This document shows positions 56,847 through 64,000 of a stretch of DNA of 64,000 nt, in pieces. The translations under genes and the position numbers were made by a program. The notes under the pieces were generated by a model. It did not search any database and had not been told where the DNA came from. It saw nothing but the letters and a program-made list of their open reading frames with translations. The stretch covers positions 1 through 64,000 of the forward strand of contig JAKISG010000003.1 of assembly GCA_021648755.1 (NCBI GenBank), given 5' to 3'. Source of the DNA: Flavobacteriaceae bacterium (GTDB lineage Bacteria; Bacteroidota; Bacteroidia; Flavobacteriales; Flavobacteriaceae). Within the stretch, counting starts at the first letter, position 1. The number at the start of each line of letters is the position of its first letter.

Positions 56847-58664
56847 ATGTTAGAAAACAAGGAACAAAAAGAAAATACTTCAAAAACTACACAGAAAAAA
56901 CAAACTGAAAAAGAAGTAGAAAAAATGACGAATAATGAAACTTTAGATAAAAAGGAAGAAAAATTTATACTAAATTTTAGTACTTTAACATTAGAAGAGT
57001 TATTAGAATCATTAAAAAAAATAGTACATAATGAGCCCATTCAAAAAATTAAAAATCAAGTAAACGACTTAAAATTAAATTTTAATAAGAAATTAAAAGA
57101 ATTAATAGAAGCAAAAAAAGAGGCATTTATTGCAGAAGGAGGGAACGAAATAGATTTTCATTTTACAATACCAATTAAAAATACTTTTTTTTCTGTATTT
57201 AAAGACTACCGAAATAAAGTTCAACACTACTATAATCAAAAAGAAATTGAACGAAAAGGTAATTTTATTAAAAAAACAGCTTTAGTTGAAGAGTTAAAAT
57301 TATTAATTTCAAATTCGGAGTCTTCAACCATGTATAGTGAATTAAAAACAATTCAAGAAAAATGGCGTGAAACAGGACCAGTACCTTTCGAAAAAAATGA
57401 AGATATATGGCAAACGTTTCGTTTTCATGAGCAAAAAGTATATGACTTTTTACATTTAAGATCTGATTTTAGGAATTTAGACTTTAAACATAATTTAGAA
57501 AAAAAAACTAAAATAGTAGAACGAGCAATAGAACTGACTCAAGAATTAGATAATGCAAAAGCATTTAAAGAATTGCAAATTTTACATAGACTTTGGAAAG
57601 AAGATATAGGGCCAGTAGCAAGAGAGTTTAGAGAAGAAGTTTGGGAAAAATTTAGCACAGCAACAAAGGTAATTCACGATAAAAGAAATGAATTATTCGC
57701 TGAATTAGAAGTGAAATGGGAAGAAAATATACCAAAAAAAGAAGAGGTAGTTCAAAAAATTAAACAGTTAATTGATGAAAATATAACCTCGCACAATGCT
57801 TGGCAAAATAAAATTAAAGAATTAGAATCACTTAGAAATGAATTTTTTAAAATAGGTAAAGTCACCAATGAAAAAAAGGAAGAATTATGGCAGGCATTAA
57901 GAGAGGCAACACGTAATTTTAATAAAAAGAAAAATGAGTTTTATAAAAATATAAAAGAAGAGCATCAAGAAAACTTAGATAAAAAGAAAGCCTTAATAGA
58001 AAAAGCCATAAGTTTAAAAAATGCCGAAAATTTTAAGGAAACCACAGAAATTTATAAAAAAATTCAAGCAGAGTGGAAAAAAATTGGTCATGTACCAAGA
58101 AAATTTTCGGATAAATTATGGAAAGAATTTCGGGGCGCTTGCAATCACTTTTTTGACAGAATGCATACTGTACAAGATGAAGAAAATAAAGAGTTATTGG
58201 AAGTATTTAATGCAAAAAAGGAGTATTTAGAACAATTAAAAAGTGTTGAAAAAGTCACTTTAGAAGAAGTAAAAGAATACATTGTAGCGTGGAGAAATTT
58301 TGGAAATGTGCCACAAAATATGCGTTTTATAGAATCTAAATTTAATAAACTAATAGATAAATTATTCGCTAAATTAGATATAGATAAAAATGAATCTGTA
58401 CTGTTAAGGTTTAAAAATAATATAGATTCATTTGTAGTGCAAAATAATACTCGAAAATTAGATAATGAAATGCTATTTATTCGTAAAAGAGTAGACGAAA
58501 TAACCAAAGAAATAAAACTGTTAGAAAACAATTTAGGTTTTTTTAAACATACACCAACAGATAATCCAATGGTGAAAGGAGTCTATAAAAATATAGAAAA
58601 ACAACAATTAGAGCTAACGGTATGGAAACAAAAATTGAAGTATCTAAATTCAGTTGAATATTAA
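56847..58664 (+). CDS. DUF349 domain-containing coiled-coil protein
   Basis: 605 aa, highly charged and almost entirely helical. An N-terminal low-complexity Glu/Lys/Thr segment (1-40) is followed by several DUF349 repeats of about 70 residues, each with a W near the middle: LKTIQEKWRETGPVPFEKNE (about 170), LQILHRLWKEDIGPVAREFR (about 245), then WQALREATRNFNKKK and IQAEWKKIGHVPRKFSDKLW (about 410). The E. coli relative YicH/YfgM-type function is not established; DUF349 proteins are common in Bacteroidota. Cytoplasmic. fabI follows 54 nt downstream and is probably in the same unit. Confidence 0.9.
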   Translation: MLENKEQKENTSKTTQKKQTEKEVEKMTNNETLDKKEEKFILNFSTLTLEELLESLKKIVHNEPIQKIKNQVNDLKLNFNKKLKELIEAKKEAFIAEGGNEIDFHFTIPIKNTFFSVFKDYRNKVQHYYNQKEIERKGNFIKKTALVEELKLLISNSESSTMYSELKTIQEKWRETGPVPFEKNEDIWQTFRFHEQKVYDFLHLRSDFRNLDFKHNLEKKTKIVERAIELTQELDNAKAFKELQILHRLWKEDIGPVAREFREEVWEKFSTATKVIHDKRNELFAELEVKWEENIPKKEEVVQKIKQLIDENITSHNAWQNKIKELESLRNEFFKIGKVTNEKKEELWQALREATRNFNKKKNEFYKNIKEEHQENLDKKKALIEKAISLKNAENFKETTEIYKKIQAEWKKIGHVPRKFSDKLWKEFRGACNHFFDRMHTVQDEENKELLEVFNAKKEYLEQLKSVEKVTLEEVKEYIVAWRNFGNVPQNMRFIESKFNKLIDKLFAKLDIDKNESVLLRFKNNIDSFVVQNNTRKLDNEMLFIRKRVDEITKEIKLLENNLGFFKHTPTDNPMVKGVYKNIEKQQLELTVWKQKLKYLNSVEY

Positions 58665-58718
58665 GATGGAATATTACGTGTTAATAAAATAAAAATTAAG
58701 CCAAACAAAAACAAACAA

Positions 58719-59534
58719 ATGTACAATTTACTAAAAGGAAAAAAAGGAATTATATTTGGAGCATTAGATGAAAAATCAATTGCTTGGAAAATAGCAGAAA
58801 GAGCACACGAAGAAGGAGCTACTTTTGTATTGACCAATGCGCCAGTTGCAATGCGAATGGGAGCAATAAAAGAATTAGCAAAAAAAACAGGCTCTGAAAT
58901 AATACCTGCAGATGCAACTTCAATAGAAGATTTGGAGATTTTGATTAATAAATCTATGAAGATTTTAGGAGGAAAATTAGATTTTATTTTACACTCTATA
59001 GGTATGTCCGTCAATGTTAGAAAAGGAAACCATTATACGGAACAGAATTACAAATTTACAGAAAAAGGATGGGACATATCAGCAGTATCGTTTCATAAAG
59101 TAATGAATGTTTTATATCGTCAAGATGCTATGAATAAATGGGGGAGTATAGTTGCATTAACCTACATGGCCGCGCAAAGAGTTTTTCCAGATTACAACGA
59201 TATGGCAGATAATAAAGCCTATTTAGAATCTATTGCTCGTAGTTTTGGTTATTTCTTTGGTGTAGAGAAAAAAGTGCGTGTAAATACCATTTCGCAATCA
59301 CCAACACCAACAACGGCAGGAAGTGGTGTAAAAGGTTTTGAGGGCTTTTTTAATTATGCCGAAAAGATGTCACCCTTAGGAAATGCAACAGCATTAGAAT
59401 GTGCAGACTACACCATTACATTATTTTCTGACCTTACAAAAAAAGTAACTTTACAAAATCTATTTCATGACGGAGGATTTTCAAATATGGGAGTGAGTCA
59501 ATCTATAATTGAAAGTTTTTCAGCTAAAAGTTAA
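58719..59534 (+). CDS. fabI: Enoyl-[acyl-carrier-protein] reductase [NADH] FabI
   Basis: Last reductive step of fatty-acid elongation. 271 aa, short-chain dehydrogenase fold. The FabI-type cofactor segment GALDEKSIAWKIA is at residues 14-26, LHSIG near 91-95, and the catalytic pair is Tyr159 and Lys166 in DYNDMADNK (YxxxxxxK spacing). The target of triclosan-type inhibitors in other bacteria. Downstream of the DUF349 gene on the same strand, an arrangement probably common in the family. Confidence 0.95.
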   Translation: MYNLLKGKKGIIFGALDEKSIAWKIAERAHEEGATFVLTNAPVAMRMGAIKELAKKTGSEIIPADATSIEDLEILINKSMKILGGKLDFILHSIGMSVNVRKGNHYTEQNYKFTEKGWDISAVSFHKVMNVLYRQDAMNKWGSIVALTYMAAQRVFPDYNDMADNKAYLESIARSFGYFFGVEKKVRVNTISQSPTPTTAGSGVKGFEGFFNYAEKMSPLGNATALECADYTITLFSDLTKKVTLQNLFHDGGFSNMGVSQSIIESFSAKS

Positions 59535-59737
59535 TTAAAGCATTACAAAAATAGAACAAATTCATACACTTTTGTTTTTAAAAAATCTAATAGTTAGAAA
59601 AACTGAAAACACAAGCAATAATTATCATCGAATATGAAAAAGTGAGCGTTTTTCCTGTTACAAAAAAATATTATTTTGCGTAGTAATAATTTTTTACCTA
59701 AATTAGCCAATAAATATTAACTTAAATTTTATAAATC

Positions 59738-62041
59738 ATGAAAAAAATTACAATTTTTGTTTTTACGGTGTTGTGTATATTTACAATGAATGCCCAAAAA
59801 AATCAAACATTACAACTTGAAGCGTTACAAAAAAAAATGTCTAACGTCCCTAATCATACCACTAACATTAATGATTATTTTACAGCCGAAGAACAGGCTT
59901 TAATAAAAGAATATTTTTATAAACCTAGTAATACTCTAAAAGTTGCTAACGCTCAATCTATAGCATTTGGTATAAATAATGGCTCAAGAGAATTTAGTAG
60001 TTTTGACACGGCAGATGGTGTTTTAACAGGAATTGCTACTTCTCCTGATAATTTTGAGAGTGCAGGCGCAGTTGACCCAAATGACCCTTTTACAGTTTAT
60101 GTTTTAGATGATACAGGTCTTTTTTTTAGTGTTAATGCAATTACTGGCGTATATACAGAATTAGGAACAATTGCTGGTCGTTGGTGGGGTTTAGAATTTG
60201 ATCCAACTACAGGTGTATTGTATGGTCTTGCATTAACTGGTGTTAGTCCAGATTTTATTACGGAATTACATACTATTGATATCGTAGGTTTAACATCTAC
60301 ATTGGTAGGTGCAACAACTATGCTTGTAAGTCCAGGGCTTGCCATAGATGGTGCTGGTAATGCGTTTGCTTGGGACCTTACGGATGATAACTTATACGCT
60401 ATTGATTTAACTAACGGAACATCAACAGTAGTTGGACCAATTGGTTTTGATTCAGGGTTTGGTCAAGGTTTTTTCTGGGAAACTGCCACAGATACTTTTT
60501 ATATGACAAGTGTAGATGTTGGTAATGGTAATGCTTTAGAATTGCGTTCTGTAGATGTTACAACTGGTTTAACTACGGTGATTGCTACTACAGGAGCACA
60601 AATTGCTTGGGCTTCTTCTTCATTTTCTGAGCCAGCAGATAATTGTGGTGATCATACAAGTTTACCTGCTGCAGTTATAGATGACACAAATGACCCAGTA
60701 GATGTTATTACAGTACCTGTAAATGCAGGTATTATTAATGATTTAAATATTGCTATAGACATTACACATACATTTTTAGCAGATTTAAATATTACTTTAA
60801 CTAGCCCTGCTGGAACGACTGTAGATTTATTTTTTGACAAATGTACTGATAATAATGATATGAATATTATGTTTGATGATGAAGGTGATGTTTTGGTTTG
60901 TAATGAGCCAACAGTTGGTACATTTATACCAGATAACGCCCTATCTGCCTTTGATGGTGAGGCTTTTGAAGGAGATTGGACACTAACAATAGTAGATGAC
61001 GCACCTGGTGATGAAGGGGTTTTAAACACGTGGTGTTTACTACCATCACTAACTTTTCCATGTGGGGAACCAAGTGAAGGTATAGTAACAAATATTGCAT
61101 CCACTTCTGCTGATTTAGGTTGGACAGTTGGTCCAGATGCTGAATCTATGTGGGATGTAGAATGGGGTCCAGTAGGATTTTTACCAGGAACAGAAACAGA
61201 GTTAGGCATGGTCTCAGATACTCCAGACAATCCGTTTACTGCAATTGATTTAACAATTACAACAGATTTTGAATTTTATGTAAGAGCAGCTTGTAACGCT
61301 AATGATAGTAGTGATTGGGTAGGTCCTTTTGCGTTTACTACCTTAGGCTTACCAATAGTTGATTGTGCTGATCATACAAGTTCACCTGCAGCAATTATAG
61401 ATGATGCAAATGACCCAGTAGATGTTATTACAGTACCTGCAGATGCTGGAAATATAACAGATTTAAATGTTATTATAGATATTACACATACTTGGACATC
61501 AGATTTAGAAATTACCCTAACTAGCCCAGCAGGAACAGTTGTAGATTTATTTTTTAATAAATGTGCTGCTCGTAGAGATATTAATATTATGTTTGATGAT
61601 GAAGGTGCATCATTAATTTGCGGGAGTCTTCTTTTTCCAGTAATTGGTGTATTTGTACCAGACAATCCTTTATCTGCTTTTGATGGAGAGCCTTTTGAAG
61701 GAGATTGGACATTAACAGTGGTCGATAGTGCAAATGATGATGATGGGGTTTTAAACACATGGTGTTTAATTGCAGATACAGATGCTACAGCATCAATCAC
61801 AGATAATATTATTGAAGGTTTTGAATTCTATCCAAACCCTGCTAATGATGTAATTAACTTAAAAGCTTTAAATACCATTGATAATATTGAGTTATTTAAT
61901 GCACTTGGTCAAAAAGTTATTACTCAGACCATAAATGAGACTACATCACAATTAGATATCTCTAGATTAAGCACTGGTTTTTATGTTATGAAAGTTACTT
62001 CTAATAATCAAGTAGCTTCTTATCAAATAATTAAAAAATAA
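59738..62041 (+). CDS. T9SS cargo protein with two proprotein-convertase P domains
   Basis: 767 aa. A signal peptide (ending MNAQ, residue 19) is followed by a DUF4394-like or propeller-type domain (about 70-295; GVLTGIATSPDNFES, LYAIDLTNGTSTVVG). Then come a P domain (about 305-445), a fibronectin type III-like domain (about 450-535), and a second P domain (about 545-685), both P domains with SPAGT, FDDEG and FEGDWTLT. The last 75 residues form a T9SS type A sorting domain (FEFYPNPANDVINL ... VASYQIIKK). Acidic overall, as marine secreted proteins often are. The two P-domain blocks are 720 bp apart and very similar in DNA. No protease domain is present. Confidence 0.88.
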   Translation: MKKITIFVFTVLCIFTMNAQKNQTLQLEALQKKMSNVPNHTTNINDYFTAEEQALIKEYFYKPSNTLKVANAQSIAFGINNGSREFSSFDTADGVLTGIATSPDNFESAGAVDPNDPFTVYVLDDTGLFFSVNAITGVYTELGTIAGRWWGLEFDPTTGVLYGLALTGVSPDFITELHTIDIVGLTSTLVGATTMLVSPGLAIDGAGNAFAWDLTDDNLYAIDLTNGTSTVVGPIGFDSGFGQGFFWETATDTFYMTSVDVGNGNALELRSVDVTTGLTTVIATTGAQIAWASSSFSEPADNCGDHTSLPAAVIDDTNDPVDVITVPVNAGIINDLNIAIDITHTFLADLNITLTSPAGTTVDLFFDKCTDNNDMNIMFDDEGDVLVCNEPTVGTFIPDNALSAFDGEAFEGDWTLTIVDDAPGDEGVLNTWCLLPSLTFPCGEPSEGIVTNIASTSADLGWTVGPDAESMWDVEWGPVGFLPGTETELGMVSDTPDNPFTAIDLTITTDFEFYVRAACNANDSSDWVGPFAFTTLGLPIVDCADHTSSPAAIIDDANDPVDVITVPADAGNITDLNVIIDITHTWTSDLEITLTSPAGTVVDLFFNKCAARRDINIMFDDEGASLICGSLLFPVIGVFVPDNPLSAFDGEPFEGDWTLTVVDSANDDDGVLNTWCLIADTDATASITDNIIEGFEFYPNPANDVINLKALNTIDNIELFNALGQKVITQTINETTSQLDISRLSTGFYVMKVTSNNQVASYQIIKK
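60646..61767 (+). repeat. Internal duplication of the P-domain coding block
   Basis: About 390 bp from 60646 recurs from 61366, at an offset of exactly 720 bp for the first 250 bases. For example, AATGACCCAGTAGATGTTAT is shared at 60689 and 61409. Past about 60900 the offset rises to 729 (three added codons), and then GGAGATTGGAC matches again at 60971 and 61700. The copies flank the fibronectin-like domain. Confidence 0.8.
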
Positions 62042-62062
62042 CAATAGCATTTATTTTATTTA

Positions 62063-62096
62063 AAAGGCTTCAAGAAATTGAAGTCTTTTTTTTTTT
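62063..62096 (+). terminator. Rho-independent terminator of the P-domain protein gene
   Basis: AAAGGCTTCAA-GAAA-TTGAAGTCTTT stem (one G-U pair, GAAA tetraloop) followed by about 11 T. It lies 22 nt after the stop codon and insulates the glycosyltransferase gene. Confidence 0.9.
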
Positions 62097-62112
62097 ATAC
62101 TTATATAAAATA

Positions 62113-62120
62113 TACCTTTG
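62113..62120 (+). promoter_or_regulatory. Predicted -7 box of the glycosyltransferase gene
   Basis: TACCTTTG, a perfect TAnnTTTG box, 25 nt before the TTG start codon, with the T-run of the preceding terminator in the -25 to -35 area. It supports initiation at the TTG at 62146. Confidence 0.5.
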
Positions 62121-62145
62121 TAGCCCAACTTTAAAAAGTACTATA

Positions 62146-63144
62146 TTGGAACTTAATTACACTATAATAATACCAGTATATAATAGACCACAAGAAATTG
62201 AAGACCTTTTAACTAGTTTATTAAGTCAAGCCTATAAAAAAGCATATGAAGTTATTATAGTTGAAGATGGTTCAACCAATAAATGCGATTCAATAGTCAA
62301 TAATTTTAGAGATAAATTAAACGTTACCTATTTATTTAAAGAAAATTCTGGAGCAGGGCAAAGTAGAAATTACGGTATGAATTATGCAAAAGGTAATTAC
62401 TTTATTATTTTAGATTCTGATATTATTTTACCTAAAAATTATTTAATAGAAATTGATAAATCACTTCAAATTAATTTTACCGATGCCTTTGGTGGTGCAG
62501 ATACTACGCATAAGTCATTTACAGCATTACAGAAAGCAATAAATTATACGATGACTTCATTTTTAACAACAGGAGGTTTGCGCAATAATAGGGGGAGTTT
62601 AAATAAATTTCAATTAAGAAGTTATAATATGGGGATCTCAAAAAAAGTTTTTGAGGAAACTCAAGGTTTTAGTAAGCAAAAATTTGGAGAAGATATAGAT
62701 TTAACCTATAGATTATGGAAAAAAAATTTTAAAACTCAATTTATTAAAGAAGCCTTTGTATATCATAAAAGAAGAACTAATTTTAAGTATTTTTTTAAGC
62801 AAACTTTAAATTTTGGTAGTGCAAGACCAGTGCTTAATAAGTTACATAAAAACTCTAATAAAATTACCTATTGGTTTCCATCGTTATTTATAATTGGTTT
62901 AATAATTTCACTAATTTTTATTATTTTTCATATTTTTATATATACTTATTTTTATGTAACTTACTTTGCACTTCTATTTTTTGATTCTTTACTTAAAAAC
63001 AGAAACTTTAGAGTTGCTTTTTTAAGTATATTTACAACAATAATACAATTTTTAGGTTATGGGCTAGGTTTTTTGAAATCACAATTTCGATTGCAAATAC
63101 TAAATAAATCAGTTAAAGAAATTTTTCCTAAAATGTTTTATTAA
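62146..63144 (+). CDS. Family 2 glycosyltransferase, membrane-bound
   Basis: 332 aa, starting at TTG: no in-frame ATG lies between the preceding terminator and the conserved first strand YTIIIPVYNRP, so TTG is the only sensible start. The GT-A fold carries EDGST (40-44) and the metal-binding DSD (90-92), followed by GFSKQKFGEDIDLTYRLW, the ED acceptor region. The C-terminus has two or three membrane helices (about 245-290) and an extended basic tail. It transfers a sugar from a nucleotide donor to an unknown acceptor, probably at the inner face of the membrane. It has its own promoter and terminator, so it is a single-gene unit. Confidence 0.9.
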   Translation: MELNYTIIIPVYNRPQEIEDLLTSLLSQAYKKAYEVIIVEDGSTNKCDSIVNNFRDKLNVTYLFKENSGAGQSRNYGMNYAKGNYFIILDSDIILPKNYLIEIDKSLQINFTDAFGGADTTHKSFTALQKAINYTMTSFLTTGGLRNNRGSLNKFQLRSYNMGISKKVFEETQGFSKQKFGEDIDLTYRLWKKNFKTQFIKEAFVYHKRRTNFKYFFKQTLNFGSARPVLNKLHKNSNKITYWFPSLFIIGLIISLIFIIFHIFIYTYFYVTYFALLFFDSLLKNRNFRVAFLSIFTTIIQFLGYGLGFLKSQFRLQILNKSVKEIFPKMFY

Positions 63145-63182
63145 TTAAATTAAAATAGCGAACTTATTTTTTGAAATAATAG

Positions 63183-63211
63183 TCTAAAATATATTTAGAC
63201 GTTTTGTTTTA
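63183..63211 (+). terminator. Terminator of the glycosyltransferase gene
   Basis: GTCTAAA-ATATA-TTTAGAC hairpin (63183-63201) followed by GTTTTGTTTT, 38 nt after the stop codon. Confidence 0.65.
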
Positions 63212-63259
63212 TTTAAACTCAAAATCATTGAAATGTATAAAATAAATAGATTAAATGTT

Positions 63260-63267
63260 TAAGTTTG
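63260..63267 (+). promoter_or_regulatory. Predicted -7 box of the cystathionine beta-synthase-like gene
   Basis: TAAGTTTG, perfect match to TAnnTTTG, 17 nt before the start codon. The nearest TTG (63229-63231) is 28 nt upstream, slightly far for a -33 element. Confidence 0.45.
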
Positions 63268-63284
63268 CAACTTAAAAATAAAAA

Positions 63285-64000
63285 ATGCAATATTATAATA
63301 ATATATTAGAAACTATAGGTAATACACCGCTAGTTAAATTAAATAAAATTGTTAAAGATGTTGATGCTTTAGTTTTAGCAAAAGTAGAAACATTTAACCC
63401 AGGTAACTCTGTAAAAGATAGAATGGCGTTAAAAATGATTGAAGATGCAGAAAACGATGGGCGTTTAAAACCAGGTGGAACAATAATAGAAGGTACTTCT
63501 GGTAATACAGGTATGGGTTTGGCAATTGTAGCAACTTTAAAAGGTTATAAATGTATTTTTGTAATGGCTGATAAACAGTCTAAAGAAAAAGTAGATATTT
63601 TACGTGCCGTAGGAGCAGAGGTTGTAGTTTGTCCAACAGCTGTTGAGCCAGACGATCCAAGATCGTATTATTCGGTTTCTAAACGTCTAGCTGAAGAAAC
63701 ACCAAATGCTTGGTATGTAAACCAGTATGATAATCCATCTAATACGGCTGCTCATTACGAAAGTACAGGGCCAGAGATTTGGAAACAAACCAATGGTAAA
63801 ATCACTCACTTTGTAGTTGGAGTAGGTACTGGAGGAACTATTTCTGGAGTTGGTAAATATTTAAAAGAAAAAAATCCAAACATTAAAATTTGGGGAATTG
63901 ATACTTATGGTTCTGTATTTAAAAAATATCACGAAACTGGTATTTTTGATGAAAATGAAATTTACCCATATGTTACCGAAGGTATTGGTGAAGATATATT
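63285..64000 (+). CDS. PLP-dependent cysteine/cystathionine synthase family enzyme (5' part)
   Basis: Runs off the right edge; 238 codons are visible. The start ATG at 63285 fits the family N-terminus (NILETIGNTPLVKLNKI). The PLP Lys is Lys44 in NPGNSVKDR, the substrate loop is EGTSGNTGMG (69-78) and the phosphate loop is GVGTGGTISG. The segments IWGIDTYGSVF and YVTEGIGEDI resemble cystathionine beta-synthase (GVDPEGS and VEGIGYDF) more than plain cysteine synthase. It would make cystathionine or cysteine from serine-type substrates and fits the sulfur theme of the window. Whether a CBS or other C-terminal domain follows cannot be seen. Confidence 0.88.
   Translation, partial: MQYYNNILETIGNTPLVKLNKIVKDVDALVLAKVETFNPGNSVKDRMALKMIEDAENDGRLKPGGTIIEGTSGNTGMGLAIVATLKGYKCIFVMADKQSKEKVDILRAVGAEVVVCPTAVEPDDPRSYYSVSKRLAEETPNAWYVNQYDNPSNTAAHYESTGPEIWKQTNGKITHFVVGVGTGGTISGVGKYLKEKNPNIKIWGIDTYGSVFKKYHETGIFDENEIYPYVTEGIGEDI

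Noticed and set aside
60652..61230. 192-codon open frame on the minus strand inside the P-domain protein gene
   Set aside because: It is the antisense of a strongly coding plus-strand gene; its Ser/Pro-rich composition is what the acidic Asp/Gly/Thr-rich sense strand produces in that frame. A sister frame at 61372-61800 comes from the duplicated block for the same reason.
1..64000. CRISPR array, prophage, insertion sequence or defence island
   Set aside because: No regularly spaced repeats, transposase, integrase, phage structural or restriction genes were found. The only repeated or palindromic elements are those listed.

Overview
This window is a chromosomal segment of a Bacteroidota bacterium, almost certainly a member of the Flavobacteriaceae and probably marine. 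The signs are strongly A+T-rich DNA, many class-specific genes (SecDF fusion, type III glutamine synthetase, DUF349 protein, split YeeE/YedE pair, T9SS C-terminal sorting domains, lipoprotein signal peptides of the form MKK...SC), no Shine-Dalgarno sequences in front of genes, and repeated TAnnTTTG -7 boxes, the promoter element of this phylum. The genus cannot be fixed from the sequence alone.

Layout. 1-1000 is a decayed stretch with a frameshifted Fic C-terminus and another fragment, next to tRNA-Leu(CAA). 1263-9577 holds HMG-CoA reductase, a DPP-IV type peptidase, two tandem POT peptide transporters, a periplasmic thioredoxin-like protein and recA. 9820-22960 holds a two-gene YeeE/YedE sulfur importer, apbE, tig, an esterase, prmA, an outer-membrane beta-barrel receptor, hflX, dxs and aspS. 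22970-33037 holds a DUF255 protein, glutamine synthetase III and a sulfur block: rhodanese lipoprotein, persulfide dioxygenase fused to two rhodanese domains, and two SulP anion transporters. 33109-38552 holds a DUF234 AAA ATPase bounded by matching palindromes, a Pif1-like helicase and a TlpA-like thioredoxin. 38733-48354 holds sufS, obg, an HPRT-adenylate kinase fusion, secDF, tRNA-Met, pnp and rpsO. 48535-64000 holds a GH3 protein, MazG, two T9SS-secreted proteins, dgt, YceI, DUF3817, DUF349, fabI, a family 2 glycosyltransferase and the start of a cystathionine beta-synthase-like gene that runs off the window.

Most of this is housekeeping. Three things stand out. First, three sulfur promoters (YeeE pair at 10.8 kb, persulfide dioxygenase at 29.4 kb, SulP at 31.3 kb) each carry a CRP/FNR-type dyad (TGTnn-N6-TnACn) at exactly the same distance, 20 nt, upstream of a perfect TAnnTTTG box. 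This predicts one regulon that joins reduced-sulfur import, sulfane-sulfur oxidation and anion transport. Second, a bipartite palindrome TTATAAGTAGCCA-N24-TGGCTACTTATAA sits 8-12 nt before the start codons of two adjacent genes, the DUF234 ATPase and the second SulP transporter, with identical spacing; it overlaps a -7 box in the first case. This suggests an ATPase-linked operator, and the ATPase gene is thereby also framed as a discrete unit. Third, the mevalonate-pathway enzyme HMG-CoA reductase and the MEP-pathway enzyme DXS both occur in one 20-kb stretch. No CRISPR array, prophage, insertion sequence or rRNA operon was found.
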